From Tragulus kanchil (taxonomy: Eukaryota > Chordata > Mammalia > Artiodactyla > Tragulidae): 64,000 nucleotides of DNA. The stretch is from NCBI GenBank assembly GCA_022376925.1, contig JAIOJX010000004.1, positions 174,435,501 through 174,499,500 on the forward strand, in the 5' to 3' direction. This document shows, piece by piece, positions 34,528-44,158 of the stretch. The first letter of the stretch is position 1, and each line of letters begins with the position of its first letter. The notes below the pieces were generated by a model. The model had not been told where the DNA came from, did not search any database, and worked only from the letters and a program-made list of their open reading frames with translations. The position numbers were made by a program, and so were the translations under genes.

Positions 34528-34556
34528 CAGAGCCTGGAGAAGGCCGCGCCGGCCAG
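34362..34556 (+). CDS. EFCAB6: EFCAB6 internal exon D (EF-hand), second copy
   Basis: Internal exon of 195 nt between TTTCAAG (acceptor, to 34361) and GTAAGT (34557). Its first base closes the Arg codon split from exon C. It ends with AG that needs a G from exon E (Arg again). The product starts YDTEGRGHVTYQEFLQKLGI and ends SLEKAAPAR. The EF loop DTEGRGHVTYQE keeps Asp at 1, Gly at 6 and Glu at 12, but position 5 is Arg, so strong calcium binding is unlikely. The C-terminal part is a charged helix (QVQEEVKELQQSLEKA). The exon is a multiple of 3, so an extra copy would not shift the frame, but the identical flanks show it is a copy of the same locus. Confidence 0.9.
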
Positions 34557-34685
34557 GTAAGTCAGCGCGCACCTCGTCCAGGGCCGGCGTCTGCTCGCCG
34601 TTGACCCTGGTGCTTCTGAAGCAGTAGCCCCCCGTGCCGGCCACGCCGCCGTGAGTTACGACACCCGCTCGCCACTGTAGACTCG

Positions 34686-34713
34686 TGTGTGTGTGTGTGA
34701 GTGTGTGTGTGCC
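34686..34713. repeat. GT microsatellite (second copy 35764-35791)
   Basis: A GT run interrupted once by GAG, next to the Bov-tA SINE. Present twice because of tandem pair 9. Confidence 0.9.
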
Positions 34714-34917
34714 CAGCTGCTCAGTCATGTCCAGCTCTTTTGTGACCCTGTGGATTGTAGCCCGCCTTGCTCCTCTGTCCATGGTGTTTTCCAAGCAAGA
34801 ATCCTGGAGTGGGCTGCCATTTTCTTCTCCAGGGGATCTTCCTGACCCAGGGATGGAACCTGCATCGCCTATGTTGGCAAATGGACTCTTGACCACTGAG
34901 CCCCCTGGGAAGCCCCT
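34710..34917 (-). mobile_element. Bov-tA SINE (left copy of pair 9)
   Basis: Reverse complement of Bov-tA: GCTGCTCAGTCATGTCC, CTCCTCTGTCCATGG, AATCCTGGAGTGGGCTGCCA, GGATCTTCCTGACCCAGGG, ending CCTGGGAAGCCC. Repeated at 35788-35995. Confidence 0.92.
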
Positions 34918-34924
34918 CTAGATC

Positions 34925-35292
34925 CTAGACATGTGTGCTGCGTCACAGAGCCATGGAAACAGTGACAGACTTTATTTTCTTGGGCTCCAAAATCTCTGCA
35001 GAGAGTGACTTCAGCCATGGAATTAAAAGGCGCTTGTTCCTTGAAAGAAGCTCTGACAAACAGTGCATTTAGTCAGCGTGTTAAAAAGCAGAGATGCCAT
35101 TTTGTCAGCAAAGGTCCATCTAGGCAAAGCTACAGTTTTTCCAGTAGCCGTGTACAGATGTGAGAGCTGGACCGCGAAGACGGCTGAGTGCCGAAGAACT
35201 GATGCTTTCGAACTGGGGTGCTGGAGAAGACTCTTGAGAGTCTCTTGGACAGCAAAGAGGTCAGCCAGTCAGCCCTACAGGAAATCGTCCCT
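34925..35292 (+). mobile_element. BovB (RTE) LINE fragment, cut by seam
   Basis: Encodes remnants of the C-terminal part of the BovB reverse transcriptase: frame 35063 on reads VFPVAVYRCESWTAKTAE and FELGCWRRLLRVSWTAKRS, a pattern characteristic of BovB. It contains stops upstream, so it is dead. The right copy continues to the usual BovB 3' end, but this one stops at the seam of pair 9. Confidence 0.88.
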
Positions 35293-35439
35293 GGGCTCTC
35301 AGGTCTGGGTGAGCCCTGGGCTCTCAGCACGTCTGACTCCCTCGGGGCGGCCAGTGCCGCAGGAGCCCAGGGTGTGAGGCCCGCGGTGGGTGGAGGGAGA
35401 CGCGGCTGCAGCCCCCAGCCCCTCTGTTTGTCTTTCAAG

Positions 35440-35634
35440 GTACGACACCGAGGGAAGAGGGCACGTCACCTACCAAGAATTCTTACAGAAACTCGGGATT
35501 AACTACTCAGCGGATATCCACAAGCCCTACGCAGAGCAGTACTTAAACTTCATGGGTCACTTCACAAGGCCGCAGCAGGTGCAGGAAGAGGTGAAGGAGC
35601 TGCAGCAGAGCCTGGAGAAGGCCGCGCCGGCCAG
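35440..35634 (+). CDS. EFCAB6: EFCAB6 exon D, third copy (probable duplicate)
   Basis: Identical to 34362-34556 including the acceptor and the GTAAGT donor, displaced by 1,078 bp in pair 9. If both were expressed the protein would gain 65 residues in frame. The same donor-side intron, Bov-tA and BovB are copied with it, so I consider this the same exon seen again through unmerged overlapping ends. It cannot be decided from the sequence which copy belongs to the true locus. Confidence 0.8.
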
Positions 35635-35787
35635 GTAAGTCAGCGCGCACCTCGTCCAGGGCCGGCGTCTGCTCGCCGTTGACCCTGGTGCTTCTGAAGC
35701 AGTAGCCCCCCGTGCCGGCCACGCCGCCGTGAGTTACGACACCCGCTCGCCACTGTAGACTCGTGTGTGTGTGTGTGAGTGTGTGTG

Positions 35788-35995
35788 TGCCCAGCTGCTC
35801 AGTCATGTCCAGCTCTTTTGTGACCCTGTGGATTGTAGCCCGCCTTGCTCCTCTGTCCATGGTGTTTTCCAAGCAAGAATCCTGGAGTGGGCTGCCATTT
35901 TCTTCTCCAGGGGATCTTCCTGACCCAGGGATGGAACCTGCATCGCCTATGTTGGCAAATGGACTCTTGACCACTGAGCCCCCTGGGAAGCCCCT
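35788..35995 (-). mobile_element. Bov-tA SINE (right copy of pair 9)
   Basis: Copy of 34710-34917 in tandem pair 9. Confidence 0.92.
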
Positions 35996-36002
35996 CTAGA
36001 TC

Positions 36003-36640
36003 CTAGACATGTGTGCTGCGTCACAGAGCCATGGAAACAGTGACAGACTTTATTTTCTTGGGCTCCAAAATCTCTGCAGAGAGTGACTTCAGCCATGGAA
36101 TTAAAAGGCGCTTGTTCCTTGAAAGAAGCTCTGACAAACAGTGCATTTAGTCAGCGTGTTAAAAAGCAGAGATGCCATTTTGTCAGCAAAGGTCCATCTA
36201 GGCAAAGCTACAGTTTTTCCAGTAGCCGTGTACAGATGTGAGAGCTGGACCGCGAAGACGGCTGAGTGCCGAAGAACTGATGCTTTCGAACTGGGGTGCT
36301 GGAGAAGACTCTTGAGAGTCTCTTGGACAGCAAAGAGGTCAGCCAGTCAGCCCTACAGGAAATCGTCCCTGAGTAGTCATTAGAAGGACTGATGCTGAAA
36401 CTGAAGCTCCGATACTTTGGCCACCTGATGTGAAGAGCTGACTCCTTGGAAAAGATCCTGATGCTGGAAAAGATGGAGGGCAGGAGGAAAAGGGGACGAC
36501 AGAGGGTGAGAGGGTTGAATGGTATCACCTACTCAGTAGACATGAGGTTGAACAAACCCCAGAGATGGTGAAGGACAGGGAGCCCGGCGCGCTGCCGTCC
36601 AAAGGCTGCAAAGAGCCGGACATAACAGCCACTGGACAAT
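36003..36640 (+). mobile_element. BovB (RTE) LINE 3' end
   Basis: Continuous BovB segment: reverse-transcriptase remnants (as in 34925-35292), then GGACTGATGCTGAAACTGAA, CTTTGGCCACCTGATG, GAAGAGCTGACTCCTTGG, GGGCAGGAGG-type and GGACAGGGAGCCCGGCG, the 3' end shared with ruminant ART2-like sequences. Stops and indels are present. The part after 36431 is repeated at 37539-37720 by pair 10. Confidence 0.88.
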
Positions 36641-38620
36641 GGAAACAACATAGAGCCGTGCTAGGGCCAAAGAGCTGTGAGCCCGCGCAGCCTCACCCGT
36701 TACACTCACAGGGCATTGGTATCTCACAGGTCACCCCTGAGAACGAAGCTTTTGGGTCTCTACTGAACTACTCACCTGGCCCCTCTTCTGGTGAACTAGA
36801 CTCAGGTCCCAGGAGGACACACCTGTCTCTACTTGGTTCAGACCATCGCTGGACACCCAGCAGGCACCCCGTAAGATGTGTCCAGTGAATGAATGAAAAG
36901 AACAGACATATTCTCTCATTCAGGCACTAACCAGCCTGACCAAGAACAAACACATTCTTTAACACAACATTCAAGCTTGGGGTCTTTGTCCCAAAGAAAT
37001 AATGCAGAGGAGGCCAGCAGTTCACTGGGTGAAAGGTGTGACCTGCAGCGTGTCCTCAACAACAGCACGAAGCATGTCCATCCCAGACGCGGACCATGGC
37101 TTAGAGAGAGCGAGACTCCGAGGAATGCGAGGTGGTGCCTGCCGGTTACAGGCGTCGTCACGGCGAGTGTGGGAATGTTTGTGATGGAGACTAGTGGGCA
37201 GGGAAACTTTCAACAGTCTGGATACCGCGATGGTAACTATACCAAACATATGTGCCTGCCCACGAGGACCAGAAGATGCTCTGCAGAAGGGAGCACGGTG
37301 TATTTGGATGGTGGGACTTGCATGATTCTTTTCAAAGTTTAAAGCTAGTCATTAATCCCATATTTTAATGAATAAAGAAAATGGGCTTCCCTGGTGACTC
37401 AGACGGTAAAGAATCCACGTGCCGTGTGGGAGACCTGGGCTTGATCCCTGGATTGGAAGATCCCTGAGAAGGGCATGGCAACCCACTCCAGTGTTCTTGC
37501 CTGGAGAAATCCATGGACAGAGGAGCCTGGGCTGTCCATGAAGAGCTGACTCCTTGGAAAAGATCCTGATGCTGGAAAAGATGGAGGGCAGGGGGGGGTG
37601 AGGGGTTGAATGGTATCACCTACTCAGTAGACATGAGGTTGAACAAACCCCAGAGATGGTGAAGGACAGGGAGCCCGGCGCTGCCGTCAAAGGCTGCAAA
37701 GAGCCGGACATAACAGCCACTGGACAATGGAAACAACATAGAGCCGTGCTAGGGCCAAAGAGCTGTGAGCCCGCGCAGCCTCACCCGTTACACTCACAGG
37801 GCATTGGTATCTCACAGGTCACCCCTGAGAACGAAGCTTTTGGGTCTCTACTGAACTACTCACCTGGCCCCTCTTCTGGTGAACTAGACTCAGGTCCCAG
37901 GAGGACACACCTGTCTCTACTTGGTTCAGACCATCGCTGGACACCCAGCAGGCACCCCGTAAGATGTGTCCAGTGAATGAATGAAAAGAACAGACATATT
38001 CTCTCATTCAGGCACTAACCAGCCTGACCAAGAACAAACACATTCTTTAACACAACATTCAAGCTTGGGGTCTTTGTCCCAAAGAAATAATGCAGAGGAG
38101 GCCAGCAGTTCACTGGGTGAAAGGTGTGACCTGCAGCGTGTCCTCAACAACAGCACGAAGCATGTCCATCCCAGACGCGGACCATGGCTTAGAGAGAGCG
38201 AGACTCCGAGGAATGCGAGGTGGTGCCTGCCGGTTACAGGCGTCGTCACGGCGAGTGTGGGAATGTTTGTGATGGAGACTAGTGGGCAGGGAAACTTTCA
38301 ACAGTCTGGATACCGCGATGGTAACTATACCAAACATATGTGCCTGCCCACGAGGACCAGAAGATGCTCTGCAGAAGGGAGCACGGTGTATTTGGATGGT
38401 GGGACTTGCATGATTCTTTTCAAAGTTTAAAGCTAGTCATTAATCCCATATTTTAATGAATAAAGAAAATGGGCTTCCCTGGTGACTCAGACGGTAAAGA
38501 ATCCACGTGCCGTGTGGGAGACCTGGGCTTGATCCCTGGATTGGAAGATCCCCTGGAGAAGGGCATGGCAACCCACTCCAGTGTTCTTGCCTGGAGAAAT
38601 CCATGGACAGAGGAGCCTGG
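36431..38620. repeat. Tandem pair 10 (about 1.09-kb unit)
   Basis: Left copy is about 36431-37530 and right copy about 37539-38620. The offset starts at 1,108 bp and settles to 1,088. In the right copy the GC-rich BovB tail near 37585-37610 has lost about 15 bases against 36478-36510, the usual seam noise. Near the left-copy end a GATCCCTGAGAAGG lacks bases present in the right copy (GATCCCCTGGAGAAGG at 38545). Confidence 0.9.
37383..37530 (+). mobile_element. Bov-tA SINE, cut by seam of pair 10
   Basis: Head GGGCTTCCCTGGTGACTCAG, then CCTGGGCTTGATCCCTGG and CACTCCAGTGTTCTTGCC. It stops at GAGCCTGG where the seam begins. The full element is at 38471-38672. Confidence 0.9.
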
Positions 38621-38672
38621 AGGGCTACAGTCCATGGGGTCGCAAAGAGTCAGACATGACTGAGCAACTTTC
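38471..38672 (+). mobile_element. Bov-tA SINE, full length
   Basis: Same element as 37383-37530 but complete, ending GGGCTACAGTCCATGGGGTC, GCAAAGAGTCAGACATGACTGAGC. The difference shows that pair 10 is cut inside a SINE, not bounded by one. Confidence 0.92.
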
Positions 38673-38689
38673 ACGCAAAGAAAATGTGG

Positions 38690-38725
38690 TGTGTGTGTGT
38701 ATATCTATCTATCTATATACACATA
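38690..38725. repeat. GT/TATC microsatellite
   Basis: GTGTGTGTGTGTATATCTATCTATCTATATACAC, a compound simple repeat directly 5' of the L1 3' end. Confidence 0.85.
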
Positions 38726-38726
38726 T

Positions 38727-39192
38727 GTATACGCAATGAATATTATTCGGCCATAAGAGGATGACATCTTGCCATTTGTGATACCATGGATGCATGTTGA
38801 AGGCATTATGCTGCGTGAAATAGGTCAAAGAGAGACAAAACCCAGATGGTCTCACTTGTATGTAAAACCTTAAAACAACAACAGGAACAAGCTCGTAGAT
38901 ACAAAAAATAGACTGGCTGCTGCCCAAGTGGGTGAAGGGGGTCCAGAGGCACAGCTTGCGGGCAGGATGGGCTCAGTCCCTGGGGACGCAGGCACCGTAA
39001 GGCGGCTGTAGTTCATCATACCCTGCTGCGTAGCTGAAGGTTGCTAAACCTTAAACTTTCTCCTCCTGTGGATGGTGAGGGATGGTATCTGGACTTCCCA
39101 TGGCGATCATCGCACAGTGTACACAGGTGTTAGGCTGTACACCCAAAACTGACATGATACTGCATGTCAATTATGCATCGATAAAAATTAAA
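38727..39192 (+). mobile_element. L1 3'-end fragment
   Basis: Follows the L1 ORF2 C-terminus and 3' UTR: ACGCAATGAATATTATTCGG, CCATAAGAGGATGACATC, GATACCATGGATGCATGTTG, then GTCTCACTTGTATGTAAAAC and a final TCGATAAAAATTAAACACA. A 5'-truncated, ordinary insertion in the plus orientation. Confidence 0.8.
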
Positions 39193-41130
39193 CACAGGAG
39201 GAAATGCTGCTGAATGTGATGTGGCTGCAAAGCGATGAGACAGATCCTCCCCGTTGATGGGCCTCATCCCGGGCGACTCATAGCGCTCTCATCTGTGCGT
39301 CTGTCCATCTTCTGTCTCTTGAGCTTTCCATCCCCGCCGTCTCTGAAAGAGTGAACGAGCTGAAGAATCCCCGGAGGAGAGAAGCACTCCCAGGACACGG
39401 GGATGGGACGTAACGGCTGACACGGGTTTAAGAGAAAGGCATTTTGAACACACCCCTGAACGAGGTCTACATTCCTGAGTTATGAAGCCCAAAGGCAGAG
39501 AACTGAGTTGCTGAAATTTCAAGTAGAAATATGCGCACGATTGGTATAAATCAGATATGCCATAGAACTAATGAAAAAGTGGAATTTATCTTTCCCAGAC
39601 AGGGCTGGCCTCATTACCCACGTGTGTCCCCCCTTCCCTCTCTCCAGCCGCTTGTGAGTAATGAGGCTCGGAGAGGACCCTCGCGTCCTCGGCCCCGCCG
39701 GCGCACGCGCCTTCTGCTCCCACTCCTGTTTACCGGGCGGGTGTGGATCTGCAGCAGGGAGCGCTCCCCAGACGAGGCGTCACATCGTCCCAGGGCCAAG
39801 CTCCGAGTGAACTGACGCCCGGTCACCCGGCCCCCTGCCGCGATCGTGCTCTCTTACCCCAGAAGGCGCAGCCGGCTGTCCTGAGATGTGAGCTGAGCCA
39901 CGGGAGCCGAACCAGCCGGGCCACCCAGGGTTCCTCCCACCGTGCCGGCCTGGCCACGTGTGGAGAGCTCTGGGGCCGTCCGCGGCCTGCGGCCCTGCCT
40001 TCAGGCCTCTGTCTCGCGTCCAGACCGGGGGCCAGACGTGGCGTCGGCAACCACGGGTTCTGCTTGGCAGCGGGCCTGACCCCAGCCCCGGATCCTCACT
40101 TGCTCTGTGCACTTACGTACTCTGCGAGGGAAACGGTCCCTGCCCGAAACCAGTCCAAGGAAGGCTCCACGCCTCAATTTTCTAAAAACGCGCATCTCCG
40201 AAAGAAGCTGTGACCTTTTTATACCTTCATTTGCTCTCATTCTGAAGGACCGGGTGGGGATGTAACAGCTGTGGCCACGAGTATCCAACTCGTCCCGTGG
40301 GGCTGGGTTTGGAGCGCCCCTGGGCGGGAGGCCAGGCTGTTGTGTCTCCGGAGACGCACCCCTGGACAGTCAGGGCAGCTCCTCTGCGTCAGCCTCACGG
40401 GGGCACACGGCAGCCCCTGGGAGCCAGAGGCCCGCGGGGGAGGGAGACGGCGGCCCTCACGGCCTCGGGGTCCCTACCGCCCCAGCCCGAGGCTCCCGAG
40501 GCTTGCCCCTTCTGATTTCTGACTTCTCTGTTACAGTGAGTTATTTTTTTCCCAGGGGTACTCAAGGAGTCTAGGCGCGCGTGTGCATCCACAAAGACAG
40601 GTCGCAGGTGGTAGACACTGACCAGCAGCGATCTCAAGTCTGAAGTTTCTGGCTTCTTCCTTTCCCTGAGTAAGAACCTCAGAGCCGAGCTTGAGTCAGA
40701 CAGGCTCTGTGCAGTAGGGAGAACTTTCTGGAGACCTGGGTGAGCTGAGGCTACAGAATAGAATTCATCCCCCTAGGTCAGGTGCAAGGCAGGTCTTCAA
40801 GACGTCCACATGTTTTTATTCTCTTATCAGTAATTTTTCTCAAGAATTTTCCTGAAAGACAGAATCAGAAACTTGAACACATTCCCAGGAACGTCAGCCC
40901 TCCCTCGAGCTCGACACTGCCCCTGTGTCCCCGCGAGGGGCCGCTGACGGGCCCGGACTCCACCTGGGCGGCCCCCGCCTGCCTCCTCCACAGAGGGATG
41001 GCAGTCACCCGCCCTTGCTGGGCTGTGAGGAGCGACGCATGGGGGACTGCCCGTGAAGACAGCACGGCTTCTGGCTTGCCAACCGATGCACACAGATGAC
41101 GGCTGTTTCTCCACAACAGAGCAAACAAGG

Positions 41131-41457
41131 GCTTCCCCTGGTGGTCCAGTGGATAAGGACACCGCCTTGCAGTGCAAGGGGCACCAGTTCGATCCCTGGC
41201 CTGGGAAGATCCCACGTGCCGCGGAGCAGCTGGACTTATGTGTCCAATCACCGAGCCGGAGCTCTGGAGCGCATGCGCCCAGAGCCTCTGCAACAACAGA
41301 GGCCACTGTGATGGGAGGCCCACACGGGCCAAAGAACAAAGACGGATGAAAATGGAGAAATGAAAGACCAATAGAAGTGGCCCGCCCGCTCCCCTCCCTC
41401 CCCAACCCGACCCCCACCCAAAATAAATAAATAAATAAATCTTTAAAAAAAAAAAAA
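41131..41457 (+). mobile_element. CHR SINE with target-site duplication
   Basis: Full-length CHR from GCTTCCCCTGGTGGTCCAG to an AAATAAATAAATAAATAAATC and A tail. It is flanked by a direct repeat CAGAGCAAACAAGG at 41117-41130 and 41458-41471, a clean target-site duplication typical of L1-driven retrotransposition. Confidence 0.95.
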
Positions 41458-42167
41458 CAGAGCAAACAAGGGGTCCCTGGACACCCCCCAAGTGCTCACC
41501 AGCTGGACCCAGGCTCTGTGCCTCTCCTGCCTCAGGGCCAGCGGTCCCTGGGCCCAGAGAGGTCGGCCAGGGGTGTAAATCCCAACGGAGTCCTTCACCT
41601 GCGTCTCTGCTCAAGTGTCGGGGTCCCAGCGTGGCCCACCTGCGGGGACCTGCAGCCACCCCGCTGTGGAGATGTCCAGCCCTGCCCACCAGCACTCGGC
41701 CAACCCACGGACCCACCGCACAGGGCACTGGTGACCTGCCTCTCGTCGGCCCTGCCCCAGCTGGAGTGTGAATTCTGCCAGGGTGGCCGCTCGGACTCTC
41801 TGGGTGTCCCTGGACACCCTAGCGCAGAGGCCAGCTTGAGACCGGCGCTCCCCGAGGCTTTGTCGGGGGAAGGGAGGCGCATCCCCCGTGTCTGTAATAT
41901 CGCTGTCCTTTTAAATGCTCGGCCCCGTTTTTAAAGTAGTCGTTCTAGTAAAAAGACAAGGCCGTCATTTCCCTAACATAGTTTGATAATGATAGTAACA
42001 ATAAATGATAATGGCGTGTGACTCCAAGGCTGCAAAGCATCTTTGGAATTAGCTGGGAGGTGAATCAGGGGAGCGCCACCTTCGCAGGCTCCTGGAGCTC
42101 TTGCTTCAGGGGAAAATTTTTTGTTTTCCCTGCGGGACTGTGTGTGTCAGGATGTCTTCTCTTCCAG

Positions 42168-42323
42168 GGAGAAGCTTAAGGACCACGCCCCGGACATCCG
42201 CAGAGCGCTCGCCACGCTCCACAAGCCCAAGACGGGCTCCGTGTCCTTGTGCGGGCTGCGGAAGCTGCTGCAGGAGGCTGGCCACCCCCTGAAGGAAGCG
42301 GAGCTGACTGACCTTCTGAACAG
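42168..42323 (+). CDS. EFCAB6: EFCAB6 internal exon E, left copy
   Basis: Internal exon of 156 nt after TCTTCCAG (acceptor, to 42167). Its first G completes the Arg codon from exon D. It reads EKLKDHAPDIRRALATLH and ends AELTDLLN plus AG. The next exon supplies C to give Ser (NSWGIS). The donor is unusual, CAG/GTTCCC, with a poor match at positions +3 to +6, and no better site lies nearby. The EF-like part (LHKPKTGSVSLCGLRKLL) has lost the acidic loop residues, so no calcium binding is expected. The length is a multiple of 3. Reading through the donor gives a stop 13 codons later. Confidence 0.88.
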
Positions 42324-43272
42324 GTTCCCCCGACGAGGCCTCCTGTGTTTCTCACGGCACTGAGAAGCAGGCCGTCACATTGCTTTCGGAACTTGTTCCC
42401 TCTCTGTCCACTCAGACAGTCTTTAGGCCCTGCGGTACCCTCCATGCCACCAAAAAGTCAGTGTTCAGCCTGCGTTCAGAGGCAGAGCGATGATGTTGTA
42501 CTCCCACAGCATATGTGATGCGATAAACCAGTGGGACTCAATTAGAAAAACTCAGAGAATGGACCTGCACGTAACCCTCTGGCCCAGGCTACACTCTGAT
42601 GCATTGAGTCAGCCCAGAGCAAAAGGAAAACAGCTTGACTGAGGCATGATGTTTCTGATACGTCCAGCAGCCATTTTATTCGCCAAATCCCAACGGAGTC
42701 CTTCACCTGCGTCTCTGCTCAAGTGTCGGGGTCCCAGCGTGGCCCACCTGCGGGGACCTGCAGCCACCCCGCTGTGGAGATGTCCAGCCCTGCCCACCAG
42801 CACTGGCCAACCCACGGACCCACCGCACAGGGCACTGGTGACCTGCCTCTCGTCGGCCCTGCCCCAGCTGGAGTGTGAATTCTGCCAGGGTGGCCGCTCG
42901 GACTCTCTGGGTGTCCCTGGACACCCTAGCGCAGAGGCCAGCTTGAGACCGGCGCTCCCCGAGGCTTTGTCGGGGGAAGGGAGGCGCATCCCCCGTGTCT
43001 GTAATATCGCTGTCCTTTTAAATGCTCGGCCCCGTTTTTAAAGTAGTCGTTCTAGTAAAAAGACAAGGCCGTCATTTCCCTAACATAGTTTGATAATGAT
43101 AGTAACAATAAATGATAATGGCGTGTGACTCCAAGGCTGCAAAGCATCTTTGGAATTAGCTGGGAGGTGAATCAGGGGAGCGCCACCTTCGCAGGCTCCT
43201 GGAGCTCTTGCTTCAGGGAAATTATTTGTTTTCCCTGCGGGACTGTGTGTGTCAGGATGTCTTCTCTTCCAG

Positions 43273-43428
43273 GGAGAAGCTTAAGGACCACGCCCCGGAC
43301 ATCCGCAGAGCGCTCGCCACGCTCCACAAGCCCAAGACGGGCTCCGTGTCCTTGTGCGGGCTGCGGAAGCTGCTGCAGGAGGCTGGCCACCCCCTGAAGG
43401 AAGCGGAGCTGACTGACCTTCTGAACAG
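43273..43428 (+). CDS. EFCAB6: EFCAB6 exon E, right copy (probable duplicate)
   Basis: Identical to 42168-42323 including TCTTCCAG and the weak CAG/GTTCCC donor, displaced by 1,105 bp in pair 11. A transcript with both would gain 52 residues in frame, but the intron on both sides is copied as well. I treat it as the same exon assembled twice. Confidence 0.8.
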
Positions 43429-43879
43429 GTTCCCCCGACGAGGCCTCCTGTGTTTCTCACGGCACTGAGAAGCAGGCCGTCACATTGCTTTCGGAACTTG
43501 TTCCCTCTCTGTCCACTCAGACAGTCTTTAGGCCCTGCGGTACCCTCCATGCCACCAAAAAGTCAGTGTTCAGCCTGCGTTCAGAGGCAGAGCGATGATG
43601 TTGTACTCCCACAGCATATGTGATGCGATAAACCAGTGGGACTCAATTAGAAAAACTCAGAGAATGGACCTGCACGTAACCCTCTGGCCCAGGCTACACT
43701 CTGATGCATTGAGTCAGCCCAGAGCAAAAGGAAAACAGCTTGACTGAGGCATGATGTTTCTGATACGTCCAGCAGCATAATCATCATTTTATTCGCATTA
43801 TTTTTATTTCCCCCAAGTTATTCATGCTCTTGGGCAGGAGTCAGGTTACCCTACAAAGCTTATTAAAAACATTTGCCCC

Positions 43880-44158
43880 GGGCTTCCCTGGTAGTCCAGT
43901 GGCTAAAGAGTCCGCCTTGCAGTGCAAGGGGCACTGGTTCGATCCCTGGCCAAGGAAGATCCCACATGCTATGGAGCAGCTGGACCAGTGTGTCCAATTA
44001 TGAGCCAGCGCTCTGGAGCGCATGCGCCCAGAGCCGGTGCTCCGCAACGAGAGAGGCCCCTGCTCCTGGGAGGCCCACACAGGCCAAAGAATAAAGATGG
44101 GTGAAAATAAAGAAAGAAATAACCAATAAAAGAGGCCAAAATTTAAAAAAAAAAAAAA
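43880..44158 (+). mobile_element. CHR SINE, plus strand
   Basis: GGCTTCCCTGGTAGTCCAG, GGTTCGATCCCTGGCC, CGCATGCGCCCAGAGCC, then GGCCAAAGAATAAAGATGGG and an A tail. The flanks ACATTTGCCCC and ACACTAGCCCC look like a decayed target-site duplication. Confidence 0.88.

Larger units (their letters stand above)
34223..36370. repeat. Tandem pair 9 (1,078-bp unit; duplicates exon D)
   Basis: Left copy is about 34223-35292 and right copy about 35301-36370, with an offset of 1,078 bp. The seam (35290-35302) reads CTGGGCTCTCAGGTCTGGG, a shortened match to 34195-34224. The left copy shares its first 300 bases with pair 8, so exon D and its acceptor occur three times. It also copies a Bov-tA and part of a BovB element. 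Confidence 0.93.
34557..42167 (+). other. EFCAB6: EFCAB6 intron D-E
   Basis: About 6.5-7.6 kb as assembled, depending on which copy of exon D is used. It contains Bov-tA, BovB pieces, pair 10, an L1 3' end and a young-looking CHR SINE with target-site duplication. 39.2-41.1 kb is GC-rich with no recognised element. The left copy of pair 11 begins near 41577. Confidence 0.8.
41577..43776. repeat. Tandem pair 11 (about 1.105-kb unit; duplicates exon E)
   Basis: Left copy is about 41577-42683 and right copy about 42684-43776. The left copy's end (42666-42683) reads CAGCCATTTTATTCGC against CAGCATAATCATCATTTTATTCGC further right, a small loss next to the seam. The body is nearly identical, with one CTCGG/CTGG difference near 41694/42802 and GGGGAAAATTTTTTG against GGGAAATTATTTG near 42109/43216. 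Confidence 0.92.
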
